Source: an uncultured SAR86 cluster bacterium (GTDB lineage: Bacteria > Pseudomonadota > Gammaproteobacteria > Magnimaribacterales > D2472). From it: 32,653 nucleotides of DNA. The position numbers were made by a program, and so were the translations under genes. The stretch is taken from positions 1 to 32,653 of the forward strand of contig CACEHH010000010.1 of the NCBI GenBank assembly GCA_902559345.1, given 5' to 3'. Under the pieces are notes generated by a model. It saw only the letters and a program-made list of their open reading frames with translations, did no database searches and had not been told where the DNA came from. This document shows positions 12,593 through 22,310 of the stretch, piece after piece. The stretch's first letter is position 1. Each line of letters begins with the position of its first letter.

Positions 12593-13120
12593 ATGATTTT
12601 TAATAATGGTGTTTTGGTGAAGGGTATTTTTTTAAGGTTTGTTTTTTTGTTTTCTTTAGTGCTTGGTGTTGGTGGGTGTAACTACATTGGCAACCCAAGT
12701 GTAGATGGCGTTTTGCTTGCTTCTGATGTTTCTAGCTCTAGCAGAAATTATATTCAAGAGTCTGGGGTTGTTAATTTAAATAGAGAGAGGCTTGTAGCTT
12801 ACTATGATGCAACAATTTCTTTAGATGATTCCGAGTCCTATATTCTTACAGACAAAAACCTTGTTATATATTGTGATGGTACAGGCCCTTGGGTGGAAAC
12901 GCTTGATTGTTTGGGTACTGACCCGCACAACACAACCGTAATTCCTTTAAACACAATTACAGATGTTTATAAAAGCGATGTTTATTATGATGACACGAGT
13001 TGTGGGGCTATAATGGGTACGTGTTTTTATGTTGAAACATATTATGCTACTTACTTTTTTGTTATAGCGCCATGGATGAACGCGGATTTGTTTATTGACG
13101 CATTGCTTGCTGAGTTGTAG
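12593..13120 (+). CDS. predicted lipoprotein of unknown function in the yidD position
   Basis: 175 residues that I do not assign to a named family. The N-terminus is basic then hydrophobic (GIFLRFVFLFSLVLGVGGC), with a lipobox ending VGGC at about Cys29, so a lipid-anchored envelope protein is likely. The mature part includes ATISLDDSESYILTDKNLVI and TTVIPLNTITDVYKSD, a beta-rich pattern that recalls bacterial PH-like domains (inference). It has several further cysteines (YC, DC, SC, TC), possibly disulfide-forming outside the cytoplasm. I prefer the ATG at 12593; an in-frame TTG at 12590 is also possible. AAAGGAG lies just upstream. Relatives carry yidD, encoding a small membrane-insertion helper, between rnpA and yidC. 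Codon use is strongly G/T like its neighbours, so it does not look recently acquired. Confidence 0.8.
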   Translation: MIFNNGVLVKGIFLRFVFLFSLVLGVGGCNYIGNPSVDGVLLASDVSSSSRNYIQESGVVNLNRERLVAYYDATISLDDSESYILTDKNLVIYCDGTGPWVETLDCLGTDPHNTTVIPLNTITDVYKSDVYYDDTSCGAIMGTCFYVETYYATYFFVIAPWMNADLFIDALLAEL

Positions 13121-13165
13121 TTTTTTTTGTTAGTTTTAATATAGGTTTTTTATTATGGGTGAACA

Positions 13166-14698
13166 GTGGGTTTAAGAAATTTTTATTGGGTTGTTGTGGT
13201 TGTCCTTTCTTTGGGTCTTTTGTTTGAATGGACTTCTGAAAAAAGATACCAATCCATTCAAAACCATGTTAATGAAGATTGGTCTTCTGGTTTTGATATG
13301 GGTGGTTCTAATACTTACATAGAAAATGATGAGTTATATGTGGTGATTGCTGTTGAAACTGGGGCTATAGTTGAAACAAGGCTTAAAAAATACCCAGTTG
13401 AAAAAGTGAATGACGCTGTTGGTTTTCGTGTTTTTGGTGAGTCAAAAGAGTCTGCTTTTAGTTATTATTTTAATAGTGGTTTCACCGGGGTTGTTCCCTC
13501 ATATCAACTGGAAAGTGGGGGTGCTGGAGAAAACTATGTTGAGCTTGTTGATCAAAAGCTGGGTCTTTCAAAAAGAATATCTTTTTTACCCGCTACATAT
13601 GAAATATCTATATCCGACTCTTCTTCTGGGGGTGTTCGTGGCAAGTCTTTTGCGGGGCTGTATAGAACCGAAGGAAGGGCTTTAGATCTAAAAAGAGAGG
13701 CTCTTAGTGGTGGAATGATGAACAACAGTTCATATGAGGGGATTGCTTTGAGTTCTGAAGCGGACCCATATTCAACAACCCGCCTTAGAAGGGTAGATGA
13801 ACCACAAGAGGTTTTGTCTAGATCTGGTTGGGTTGCTTTTATTCAAAAGTATTTTTTTGCGGCGATTATTGGTTCTGATGAATATATATATAACTACTAT
13901 GTTTTACCCAAAGAATCGGGGGTTTTTAGAATGGGTTATACGGTTGAGGGCTCTTCAACAAGCAACGTTACTTACGGCCATGAGCATAGGCTTTTTGTTG
14001 GCCCCAAAATCAGAAAAGACCTTATGCAGCGAGCGGAAAATCTTGAGCTGTCAATTGATATGGGTTGGTTTTGGTTTTTATCACAACCAATGGTTTGGTT
14101 TATGGATTTGCTTAATGGGTATATAAATAATTGGGGTTTAACTATAGTTGTTTTCACGGTTATGATTAAGTTGGTTTTTTGGCCAGTTACCTCAAAAAGC
14201 TTTAGATCAATGGCGGCTTTGCGGAAAATATCACCAGAGCTTAATGAAATTAAAGAAAGATATAAAGAAGATAGGCAAAAAAGCGCCGCTGAAACCATGA
14301 AGGTTATGAAGAAGCATGGGGCGAACCCCTTGGGTGGTTGTTTGCCGATGTTGATTCAAATGCCTTTTTTTATCGGCTTCTTTTTTGCTTTGAGAGAAAT
14401 GGTTGAGCTTCGACACAGCGATCTTGGTTTTTGGACAGATCTTTCCGCCCCGGATCCGTATTTTGTTTTACCGGCGATGTTTTGCTTTCTTATGATTATG
14501 ACACAAAGGCTTAACCCTCAGCCGGCTGGGATGGACGCTACACAGGCCCAGGTTATGAAGTATATGCCTGTGATGTTTTCAGTGCTTTTCATATTTTTCC
14601 CTGCTGCTTTGTGTTTGTATACGGTGGTTAATACAGGGGTTCAGCTCGCCCAGCAAAGCTACTTATATAAGCAACAGGGGGCCCTTGGGTCTGACTAA
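13166..14698 (+). CDS. yidC: membrane protein insertase YidC
   Basis: Inserts and folds inner-membrane proteins, alone or with SecYEG. The 510 residues have an N-terminal membrane segment (about 6-21, YWVVVVVLSLGLLFEW) and a large periplasmic domain to about 290. The conserved OxaA/YidC core starts at MGWFWFLSQPMVWFMDLL (299), with NWGLTIVVFTVMIKLVFWPV, GGCLPMLIQMPFFIGFFFAL and MKYMPVMFSVLFIFFPAAL. This is the proteobacterial form with a periplasmic domain (E. coli 548). The start is GTG at 13166: the ATG at 13155 runs into a stop after six codons. The gene is part of a strongly G/T-rich zone, which shows in many Val, Gly and Phe codons ending in T or G. Confidence 0.96.
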   Translation: MGLRNFYWVVVVVLSLGLLFEWTSEKRYQSIQNHVNEDWSSGFDMGGSNTYIENDELYVVIAVETGAIVETRLKKYPVEKVNDAVGFRVFGESKESAFSYYFNSGFTGVVPSYQLESGGAGENYVELVDQKLGLSKRISFLPATYEISISDSSSGGVRGKSFAGLYRTEGRALDLKREALSGGMMNNSSYEGIALSSEADPYSTTRLRRVDEPQEVLSRSGWVAFIQKYFFAAIIGSDEYIYNYYVLPKESGVFRMGYTVEGSSTSNVTYGHEHRLFVGPKIRKDLMQRAENLELSIDMGWFWFLSQPMVWFMDLLNGYINNWGLTIVVFTVMIKLVFWPVTSKSFRSMAALRKISPELNEIKERYKEDRQKSAAETMKVMKKHGANPLGGCLPMLIQMPFFIGFFFALREMVELRHSDLGFWTDLSAPDPYFVLPAMFCFLMIMTQRLNPQPAGMDATQAQVMKYMPVMFSVLFIFFPAALCLYTVVNTGVQLAQQSYLYKQQGALGSD

Positions 14699-14700
14699 GC

Positions 14701-16017
14701 ATGTCTGTTGTTTATGCTTTAGCGACTCCGCCTGCTAAGTCTGCTATATGTGTTTTTAGAGTTACCGGGAAGGGTTGTCACAAATCTCTTAATAATTTTT
14801 TTGGTAGTCGTTGTTTTGAGCCGAATGTTTTTAATGTGGTTTTTTTTAGCGGCCTTGATGGGGTTGTTGATAGGGTTGGTTTGGTTGTTTTTAAAGCGCC
14901 AAAAAGTTATACCGGTGAAGATTCTTTTGAGGTTTATGCCCATGGGGGGCTTGCGGTTATGTCTAATATATCAAAAGCCTTTAGGGGGTTTGGTTTTGAA
15001 GAGGCTGTTGGCGGTGAGTTTACAAAGAGAGCTTTCTTAAATAACAAAATAAGCCTTAATGAAGCGGAGGCTGTATCTGACCTTATTGATTGTACAGATG
15101 AAAACGGGGTTGTTTTATCAACAAACTCTTTGCTTGGGGGTTTGGCATCACAAGTTTCTTTTTTTGCTGGTGAAATAGATGGAATAAGGGTGAGGATTGA
15201 GGCTGAGATTGATTTTTCTGATGAGGGTGAGAGTTTTTATGATGTAGCTGGTCTTCTAGATGATTTAAAAAATCTTAAAAATAGGTTTGATCTTTTTGTT
15301 GGTGGTTGTGTAAACAAGAAGGTGGGGTCCCAGAAGAAAAATATTGTCTTAATTGGTCCGGTAAACTCAGGCAAGTCTTCTGTTTTTAATAGGTTGGTGG
15401 GCTTTGATAGAGCTATTGTTTCAAACACCCCGGGCACAACGCGGGATATGATAGAGTCTGAGCTTTTTTTTGAGTCTAGTGTTTTTTCTATATTTGACAC
15501 CGCTGGTGTTAGAGATGCTGAAGACGATGTTGAAAAGGCAGGTATACAATATTCTCTATCACAGGCGAATGATTCAGATTTGGTTATAGGTGTTTTCGAA
15601 GAGTCTGATCAGGGTGTTTTTGATTATTTTAAAGGGCTCTGTGAACATAATCGTTTTATATCGATACAAAACAAGGTTGATATAAACAAGCCCATAAAAG
15701 GAGTTTTTGATTGTTATGTTTCTGCTAAAACCGGAGCCGGTTTTGATGTTTTAAAAGGTGTTATTGGTAACTGCTTTCAGTCAGGTCTTAAATTAGAGAA
15801 ATATGATTTTCTAATAAGAGATAGGCATGAGGCTCTTTTTAATAAGTCGGTTTCAGATATTGAGCTGGCTGTTGCCGGGTTGTTGGATAATAAACCTTTA
15901 GAGTTGGTTGCTGAAGATTTAAAAAGCGCTCGATCTAATCTTGACGAGGTTGTTGGTGTTAAATATTCAGATTCTTTGTTGGGTGATATTTTTAGTAGTT
16001 TTTGTATTGGTAAGTAG
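14701..16017 (+). CDS. mnmE: tRNA modification GTPase MnmE
   Basis: Works with MnmG to add the aminomethyl or carboxymethylaminomethyl group at wobble U34 of certain tRNAs. The 438 residues have an N-terminal folate-binding domain (SVVYALATPPAKSAICVFRV, GGEFTKRAFLNNKISLNEAE) and an inserted G domain: G1 GPVNSGKS 219-226, TPGTTRD 243-249, DTAG 266-269, NKVD 324-327. It ends with the catalytic CIGK motif (435-438). E. coli MnmE has 454 residues. The ATG is two bases after the yidC stop. Third codon positions are overwhelmingly T or G, the reverse of the mnmG partner gene downstream. Confidence 0.97.
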   Translation: MSVVYALATPPAKSAICVFRVTGKGCHKSLNNFFGSRCFEPNVFNVVFFSGLDGVVDRVGLVVFKAPKSYTGEDSFEVYAHGGLAVMSNISKAFRGFGFEEAVGGEFTKRAFLNNKISLNEAEAVSDLIDCTDENGVVLSTNSLLGGLASQVSFFAGEIDGIRVRIEAEIDFSDEGESFYDVAGLLDDLKNLKNRFDLFVGGCVNKKVGSQKKNIVLIGPVNSGKSSVFNRLVGFDRAIVSNTPGTTRDMIESELFFESSVFSIFDTAGVRDAEDDVEKAGIQYSLSQANDSDLVIGVFEESDQGVFDYFKGLCEHNRFISIQNKVDINKPIKGVFDCYVSAKTGAGFDVLKGVIGNCFQSGLKLEKYDFLIRDRHEALFNKSVSDIELAVAGLLDNKPLELVAEDLKSARSNLDEVVGVKYSDSLLGDIFSSFCIGK

Positions 16018-16057
16018 TTATGTTGTTAGTATGTTGTTGTTAAGATTTGGTGATATT

Positions 16058-16071
16058 TTTTGTTAACAAAA
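16058..16071. repeat. perfect 14-bp palindrome
   Basis: TTTTGTTAACAAAA, symmetric about the TTAA centre, in the gap after mnmE. It could be a protein-binding site or part of an origin. It is not followed by a T-run, so a terminator role is unlikely. Confidence 0.5.
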
Positions 16072-16202
16072 TATCCAGCGTTTTTGGTTGGTGTTTATAA
16101 CAATTTATAAGGTTGTTTATATTGTTGTTCGCCTCCCGTTTTTCCTACCTTTTAAAGGCTTATTAACAAAAAAACCAATACTAATAGAAATAACAAAAAG
16201 TA

Positions 16203-16208
16203 TATAAT
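16203..16208 (+). promoter_or_regulatory. -10 element upstream of mnmG
   Basis: TATAAT 25 bases before the mnmG ATG. There is no good -35 at 16-18 bases upstream. It is placed correctly to serve mnmG, rsmG, parA and parB. No strong ribosome-binding site precedes the mnmG ATG. Confidence 0.35.
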
Positions 16209-16233
16209 GTAGATATTATTGTATTAATTAATT

Positions 16234-18081
16234 ATGGATAAGTTTGATGTTGTTGTAGTTGGTGGGGGGCATGCTGGTGTAGAGGCTGCGCACTCTGTTT
16301 TTAGGATGGGCCTTTCTTGTGCCCTTGTTACACTAAATATAAAAAACATTGGTCAAATGTCATGTAATCCAGCAATCGGCGGCCTTGGAAAATCACACAT
16401 CGTAAGAGAGATTGGTGCTATGGGAGGCATCATGCCAATAGCGACAGATATGTCAGGCATACAATATAGAACCCTTAACACCAGAAAAGGAGATGCTGTT
16501 CAAGCCCTAAGGGTTCAATGTGATAGAGATCTTTATAAAAAAGCTATACAAAAAATTCTAAAAAAAACAACCATAGAAGTTTTTGACGAAGAGGTTATGG
16601 ATATTATTATAGAAAAAAACCTGGTAAAAGGAGTTGTAACCAAAACCAAAACAATAAAAGGAGCAAAAACAATTTTAACCACAGGAACCTTTCTTAATGG
16701 GAAAATGTATACAGGAGACATAGTTTCAACAGGGGGAAGATCGGGCGACCCATCCTCGATTCCACTATCAAAAAAACTATATAAACTGTCATTGCCAATG
16801 GGGAGGCTTAAAACAGGAACACCAGCACGAATAAAACTATCAAGCATTAATATTCATAAAATGGAAGAACAGCCAGGGGAGAAACCAACCCCTTGGATGT
16901 CAACATATCAAAAACCAAAAAAACACCAAAAACAAATATCTTGCTTCATTACAAGAACTAACAAAAAAACTCACGAAATAATTAAGCAATCAACACACCT
17001 TTCAGCAATGTACTCAGGAAACATAACAGGCATAGGGCCAAGATATTGTCCCTCAATAGAAGACAAGATTAATAGGTTTAAGGAAAAAAACAGCCACCAA
17101 ATTTTTATAGAACCCGAGGGGATAAACAAAGACCTGGTTTACCCAAACGGGATATCAACAAGCCTACCCAAAAACATTCAAACAGAGTTCATACAATCAA
17201 TTAAAGGCCTAGAAAACTCAGAGATAACAGACTTTGGCTATGCAGTAGAATATGATTTTGTTGACCCGAGAAGCATCAAACCAACCCTTGAGCTTAAAAC
17301 CTTAAAAAACTTTTATCTAGCAGGACAAATCAACGGCACAACGGGCTACGAAGAAGCGGCGGCCCAAGGGCTAATTGCGGGAGTAAATGCAGCAGCTTCA
17401 ATCTTAAACAAAAAAGAGCTTATATTAGAAAGAAGCGAAGCCTACATCGGAGTATTAATAGACGATCTTACAAACCATGGGATAACAGAGCCTTATAGAA
17501 TGTTCACAAGCAGGGCAGAACACCGGCTGTTGTTATCTCAAAACAACGCAGAACAAAGGCTATTAAAAAAAGCTTATAAGGTTGGTTTGGTAGACAAAAA
17601 AAGGTATAACAATTTCAACGAACAAGAGGAAGAATACAAGCGTTTTGTAAACGACATTCTCAAAAAAACAAAAACAAAGAATTTTATTAACAACAAAAAA
17701 CAAAAAATAAAACTATCTGAAAACAAAAACATATATAAACTCCTGAAAAGAAACGATGTAGACAAACACAAGCTTTTTAAAACAAACAAAACAAACAAAA
17801 AACACTACAAAAGAGCAATAACCGAAACCAAATACCATGGCTACATAGAAAAACAACTAAGAGAGGTTAAAAAAACAAAAAAACAAAACAACAAAAAAAT
17901 ACCAACAACCACCAATTATTCAAACATTTCAGGACTATCAAATGAAGTTAAAGAAAGGCTTAACAAAAACAAACCAAGAACAATAGGGTCAGCCGCAAGG
18001 ATGGAGGGCGTAACCCCGGCAGCTGTAAATCTAATATTAATACAGCTTAAAAAAGAAGAACTATTAAAACAAAAAACCTAA
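16234..18081 (+). CDS. mnmG: tRNA uridine-5-carboxymethylaminomethyl modification enzyme MnmG
   Basis: FAD-dependent partner of MnmE in wobble-uridine modification; also called GidA. The 615 residues (E. coli 629) start with the FAD-binding fold (GGGHAGVEAA from residue 10). Family blocks follow: SCNPAIGGLGKSHIVREIGAMGG, LNTRKGDAVQALRVQCDR, GRLKTGTPARI, GYEEAAAQGLIAGVNAA and FTSRAEHRLLL. The C-terminal half is unusually rich in Lys, Asn and Thr (for example KTKTKNFINNKKQKIK). Third codon positions are nearly all T or G for about the first 31 codons, then switch abruptly to mostly A and C near base 16330. The conserved motifs are intact, so the enzyme is probably functional. Confidence 0.97.
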   Translation: MDKFDVVVVGGGHAGVEAAHSVFRMGLSCALVTLNIKNIGQMSCNPAIGGLGKSHIVREIGAMGGIMPIATDMSGIQYRTLNTRKGDAVQALRVQCDRDLYKKAIQKILKKTTIEVFDEEVMDIIIEKNLVKGVVTKTKTIKGAKTILTTGTFLNGKMYTGDIVSTGGRSGDPSSIPLSKKLYKLSLPMGRLKTGTPARIKLSSINIHKMEEQPGEKPTPWMSTYQKPKKHQKQISCFITRTNKKTHEIIKQSTHLSAMYSGNITGIGPRYCPSIEDKINRFKEKNSHQIFIEPEGINKDLVYPNGISTSLPKNIQTEFIQSIKGLENSEITDFGYAVEYDFVDPRSIKPTLELKTLKNFYLAGQINGTTGYEEAAAQGLIAGVNAAASILNKKELILERSEAYIGVLIDDLTNHGITEPYRMFTSRAEHRLLLSQNNAEQRLLKKAYKVGLVDKKRYNNFNEQEEEYKRFVNDILKKTKTKNFINNKKQKIKLSENKNIYKLLKRNDVDKHKLFKTNKTNKKHYKRAITETKYHGYIEKQLREVKKTKKQNNKKIPTTTNYSNISGLSNEVKERLNKNKPRTIGSAARMEGVTPAAVNLILIQLKKEELLKQKT

Positions 18082-18084
18082 TCA

Positions 18085-18678
18085 GTGGTAAGCCAAATAA
18101 ACTTTACAAAAAACCAAAAAGAAAAAATAAATATTTTTATCAACCTAGCTATTAACTTTAATAAAACCCACAACATTTTTTCAAGAAAATCCTCAGAAGA
18201 GGTTATGAAGAAAGATATTCTTGATTGCGCGCCAATAATCAACATAATACCAGCCAACAAAAACGTGCTTGACCTTGGCTCTGGGGGCGGATTCCCAGGA
18301 ATTCTTTTAGCCATAACAAAACCAAACAACAAAATAAACCTTTTAGAAAGCAGTAGAAAAAAGTGTTATTTTTTAAAACTAGTTGTTGAGACTCTTGAGT
18401 TAAAAAACACAACAATATTAAACACAACAATAACCAAAACAAACAAAATCGGCGTTTTTGACATAATAACAGCAAGAGCATTCGCTAGCATTAACAAGAT
18501 AATCAAACTCACCCAACAAAACCAAACAACAACAACAAAATATATTTTACTAAAAGGTAAAGAACAAAAAATCAAAGAAGAATTGAAATTATTAAACCAA
18601 AAAAAATTTAAATATGAAATAATCAAACAAAACAACACAAATCAAGAGAGAAACATTGTTGTAATTACAAATGAATAA
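18085..18678 (+). CDS. rsmG: 16S rRNA (guanine-N7) methyltransferase RsmG
   Basis: Methylates G527 of 16S rRNA with S-adenosylmethionine; formerly GidB. The 197 residues (E. coli 207) have the SAM-binding loop [13 protein letters not shown] at 61-73, then [13 protein letters not shown] and [10 protein letters not shown]. The start is GTG three bases after the mnmG stop. Its 3' end overlaps parA by 8 bases. Composition is extreme: bases 18481-18540 hold 17 C and 3 G on +, and the encoded protein has runs such as [10 protein letters not shown]. Confidence 0.95.
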   Translation: MVSQINFTKNQKEKINIFINLAINFNKTHNIFSRKSSEEVMKKDILDCAPIINIIPANKNVLDLGSGGGFPGILLAITKPNNKINLLESSRKKCYFLKLVVETLELKNTTILNTTITKTNKIGVFDIITARAFASINKIIKLTQQNQTTTTKYILLKGKEQKIKEELKLLNQKKFKYEIIKQNNTNQERNIVVITNE

Positions 18679-19432
18679 AATTATCGCAATAGCAAATCAA
18701 AAGGGAGGGGTTGGTAAAACAACAACTGCCATTAATTTGTCAGCGAGCCTTTCCGCAACAAAAAGAAAGGTTCTCCTTGTTGACCTCGACCCCCAAGGAA
18801 ACGCCACAACCGCAACAGGACTTACAAAAAAAAACCCATCCACCCTTTATGACCACTATTTCGAAAACAAAAACATAAAGGAATGCATATATGACGCCTC
18901 TGATGGTTATAGTGTTATACCTGGGTGCGCAGACCTTATTGCGCTTGAGGTTGCTATCCGAAACGATGGAAAGCAAGGGTTTTTATCAAAAAGTCTCGAC
19001 CGCTTTAAAACAGTATACGATTACACAATCATAGACACCCCTCCAACACTAAACCAGTTAACAGTTGAGGGTTTGTCTTGCGCAGAGGGAACAATAATCC
19101 CCCTCCAGTGTGAATATTATTCTCTTGAAGGAGTAACAGGTTTAATGAACACCATTCAAACACTATCAGATAAAAACATGACAACAAACAGGGTGATAGG
19201 AATAGTTAGAACAATGGTTGATATGAGAAACAACCTTGCAAAAGAAGTCTCTGATGAGCTAGAAAAACATTTTTCAAACCTCTTATTTAACACACTAATA
19301 CCTAGAAATATTAAACTGGCTGAGGCTCCCAGCCATGGAACATCTGGTATAAAATATATGCCGAGCTCATTTGGCGCAAAAGCTTACCTTGCGCTAGCCG
19401 GCGAGCTTATAAGGAAGCTTGAATATGTCTGA
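18671..19432 (+). CDS. parA: chromosome-partitioning ATPase ParA (Soj)
   Basis: Walker-type ATPase that moves ParB-bound origins during chromosome segregation. The 253 residues carry the deviant Walker A KGGVGKTT at 11-18, [14 protein letters not shown] from 38 and the Walker B-like [10 protein letters not shown]. There is no N-terminal DNA-binding extension, so it is the chromosomal Soj type, not a large plasmid type. It overlaps rsmG by 8 bases and parB by 8 bases, so translation is probably coupled. The rsmG-parA-parB order matches the conserved origin region of pseudomonads. Confidence 0.96.
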   Translation: MNKIIAIANQKGGVGKTTTAINLSASLSATKRKVLLVDLDPQGNATTATGLTKKNPSTLYDHYFENKNIKECIYDASDGYSVIPGCADLIALEVAIRNDGKQGFLSKSLDRFKTVYDYTIIDTPPTLNQLTVEGLSCAEGTIIPLQCEYYSLEGVTGLMNTIQTLSDKNMTTNRVIGIVRTMVDMRNNLAKEVSDELEKHFSNLLFNTLIPRNIKLAEAPSHGTSGIKYMPSSFGAKAYLALAGELIRKLEYV

Positions 19433-20270
19433 AAATAAAAAAACACTTAACAAAGGGTTGGACGCACTTTTAGGACAAACAAACAGGACACAAAGATCTA
19501 TAAAAGAAGTTAGCGTAAAAAAAATAAAACCCGGAAGGTTTCAACCTAGATCAAATTTTGACAACCAAAAACTTGATGAATTAACAGAGTCTATAAAAAA
19601 ACAAGGTGTTTTATCACCAATTCTTGTAAGAGAGTTTGGGTTTAATGAATACGAGGTTATAGCAGGAGAGAGAAGGCTTAGAGCTTCAAAAATGGCTGGC
19701 TTAGAAACAATCCCGTGTTTAGTTGACCAAAAAAAAGACCAAGACGCCTTGATTTCAGCGCTTGTAGAAAACCTTCAAAGAGAAGATTTAAATCCTGTAG
19801 AAGAGGCTATGGGTTTAGATAGGCTCAAGAGAGAGTTTGGACTAACACAGGATGAGGTAGCATCATCAACAGGAAAAGCTAGAAGCACAATTGCAAATTC
19901 CTTAAGAATTCTCACCCTTCCAAAAAGCGTCTTAGAAATGCTTTCTCAGGGCACAATTGAAAAAGGACATGCAAAACTTTTAGCATCAATGAGTCAAGAT
20001 GATGCAGAAATTGCAGCAAAAAAAATAATCAAAGAAAAACTATCTGTAAAAGACCTAAGCTCGCTTGCGTCTAAAAAAACAACAAACAAAACAAACAAAA
20101 ACAAAACAAAAGACACAGATATTTTAAATATAGAAAGAGAAATGTCAGAGAGTTTTGGTCACAGGGTTGAGATAGAAACAAAGAATAAAAAATCTGGAAA
20201 GGTTTCAATTACATACAAGACACTAGATGAGTTAGATAACATTATTTCAAAAATAAAAAATAAACAATAA
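19425..20270 (+). CDS. parB: chromosome-partitioning protein ParB (Spo0J)
   Basis: Binds parS, spreads along DNA with CTP, and stimulates ParA. I use the ATG at 19425 ([17 protein letters not shown], 281 residues); an in-frame TTG six bases upstream is less likely. The N-terminal ParA-interacting end is KGLDALLG. The CTP-binding/ParB box has GERRLRA at 81-87 and ENLQRED at 115-121. The HTH that reads parS is [19 protein letters not shown] around 138-156. A Lys/Thr-rich linker ([13 protein letters not shown]) precedes the dimerisation domain. Its probable target is the parS at 8502-8515. The A/C-rich zone ends within this gene near base 20110. Confidence 0.96.
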   Translation: MSENKKTLNKGLDALLGQTNRTQRSIKEVSVKKIKPGRFQPRSNFDNQKLDELTESIKKQGVLSPILVREFGFNEYEVIAGERRLRASKMAGLETIPCLVDQKKDQDALISALVENLQREDLNPVEEAMGLDRLKREFGLTQDEVASSTGKARSTIANSLRILTLPKSVLEMLSQGTIEKGHAKLLASMSQDDAEIAAKKIIKEKLSVKDLSSLASKKTTNKTNKNKTKDTDILNIEREMSESFGHRVEIETKNKKSGKVSITYKTLDELDNIISKIKNKQ

Positions 20271-20275
20271 ACACC

Positions 20276-20304
20276 TTGTTTATAGAATGATATATTTTTA
20301 TAAT
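20276..20304 (+). promoter_or_regulatory. predicted sigma70 promoter of the atp operon
   Basis: TTGTTT at 20276-20281 and TATAAT at 20299-20304, separated by exactly 17 bases, 43 bases before the atpI start. The -35 overlaps the right arm of a small stem ATAAACA-CCT-TGTTTAT (20267-20283) that begins at the parB stop; the stem is too AT-rich and lacks a T-run to be a good terminator, so it could instead be an operator. Confidence 0.6.
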
Positions 20305-20346
20305 TCTCTCCATTAAAACAATATAATCAACCCATTAACCGCTAGC

Positions 20347-21575
<1,229 letters not shown>

Positions 21576-21589
21576 TCCTCAACTTATAG

Positions 21590-21820
<231 letters not shown>

Positions 21821-21836
21821 AGATAGAAAATAAGAT

Positions 21837-22307
21837 ATGGATATAAACGCGACCTTAATTGCTCAAGCAGTTGTAATGATTGTTTTTGTAGCAATATGTT
21901 GGCGGTATATATACCCGCCAATTCTTTCGGTTATGCAAGAAAGAGAGAAAAAAATATCTGATGGTTTAGAGGCAGCAAAGAAAGCAGATGACTCCTTAGA
22001 GGAGGCAAAGCTTGCTTTTGACAAAGAGCTTAATAAAGCAAAAGAAGATGCTGCAGAGATTCTTGAAAAAGCTAATGCTAGAGCATCTAAAATTGTTAGC
22101 GATGCATCATCAAAAGCAGACCTGGAGGCTGAGAAGATAATGGCTTCGGCGTCTATAGCTGTTGAGAATGAAACCAACAAAGCTAAAGAAGAGCTAAGAC
22201 AGCAAATGTCAGAAATTATTATTGATACAACTCAAAAGATTCTCGGTGAAGAAATTTCTAAGGAAAAGCATGAAGAGATTCTTAAAAAAGCAGCAGAGGA
22301 ATTGTAA
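21837..22307 (+). CDS. atpF: F1Fo ATP synthase subunit b
   Basis: Peripheral stalk subunit, 156 residues, the length of E. coli b. It has one N-terminal membrane helix (about 7-26) followed by a long charged helix rich in Ala, Lys and Glu (about 35-135) that forms the right-handed coiled coil of the stator. The C-terminus (IIIDTTQKILGEEI) binds delta and F1. Only one b gene is present, so the stalk should be a b2 homodimer. atpH begins three bases after the stop. Confidence 0.95.
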   Translation: MDINATLIAQAVVMIVFVAICWRYIYPPILSVMQEREKKISDGLEAAKKADDSLEEAKLAFDKELNKAKEDAAEILEKANARASKIVSDASSKADLEAEKIMASASIAVENETNKAKEELRQQMSEIIIDTTQKILGEEISKEKHEEILKKAAEEL

Positions 22308-22310
22308 ACA

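Larger units (their letters stand above)
16018..16233. other. mnmE/mnmG intergenic gap, second oriC candidate
   Basis: 216 bases, the largest gap in the window. It starts G/T-rich and ends A-rich. It contains the 14-bp palindrome TTTTGTTAACAAAA (16058-16071), two opposed 8-of-9 matches to the DnaA box (TTATAAACA on - at 16092-16100 and TTATTAACA on + at 16160-16168), an AT-rich tract from about 16165 to 16233 and a TATAAT at 16203-16208 that could start mnmG transcription. In E. coli, oriC lies beside mnmG, so this is a reasonable origin candidate, but it has no perfect DnaA box. No gene or tRNA is seen. Confidence 0.45.
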
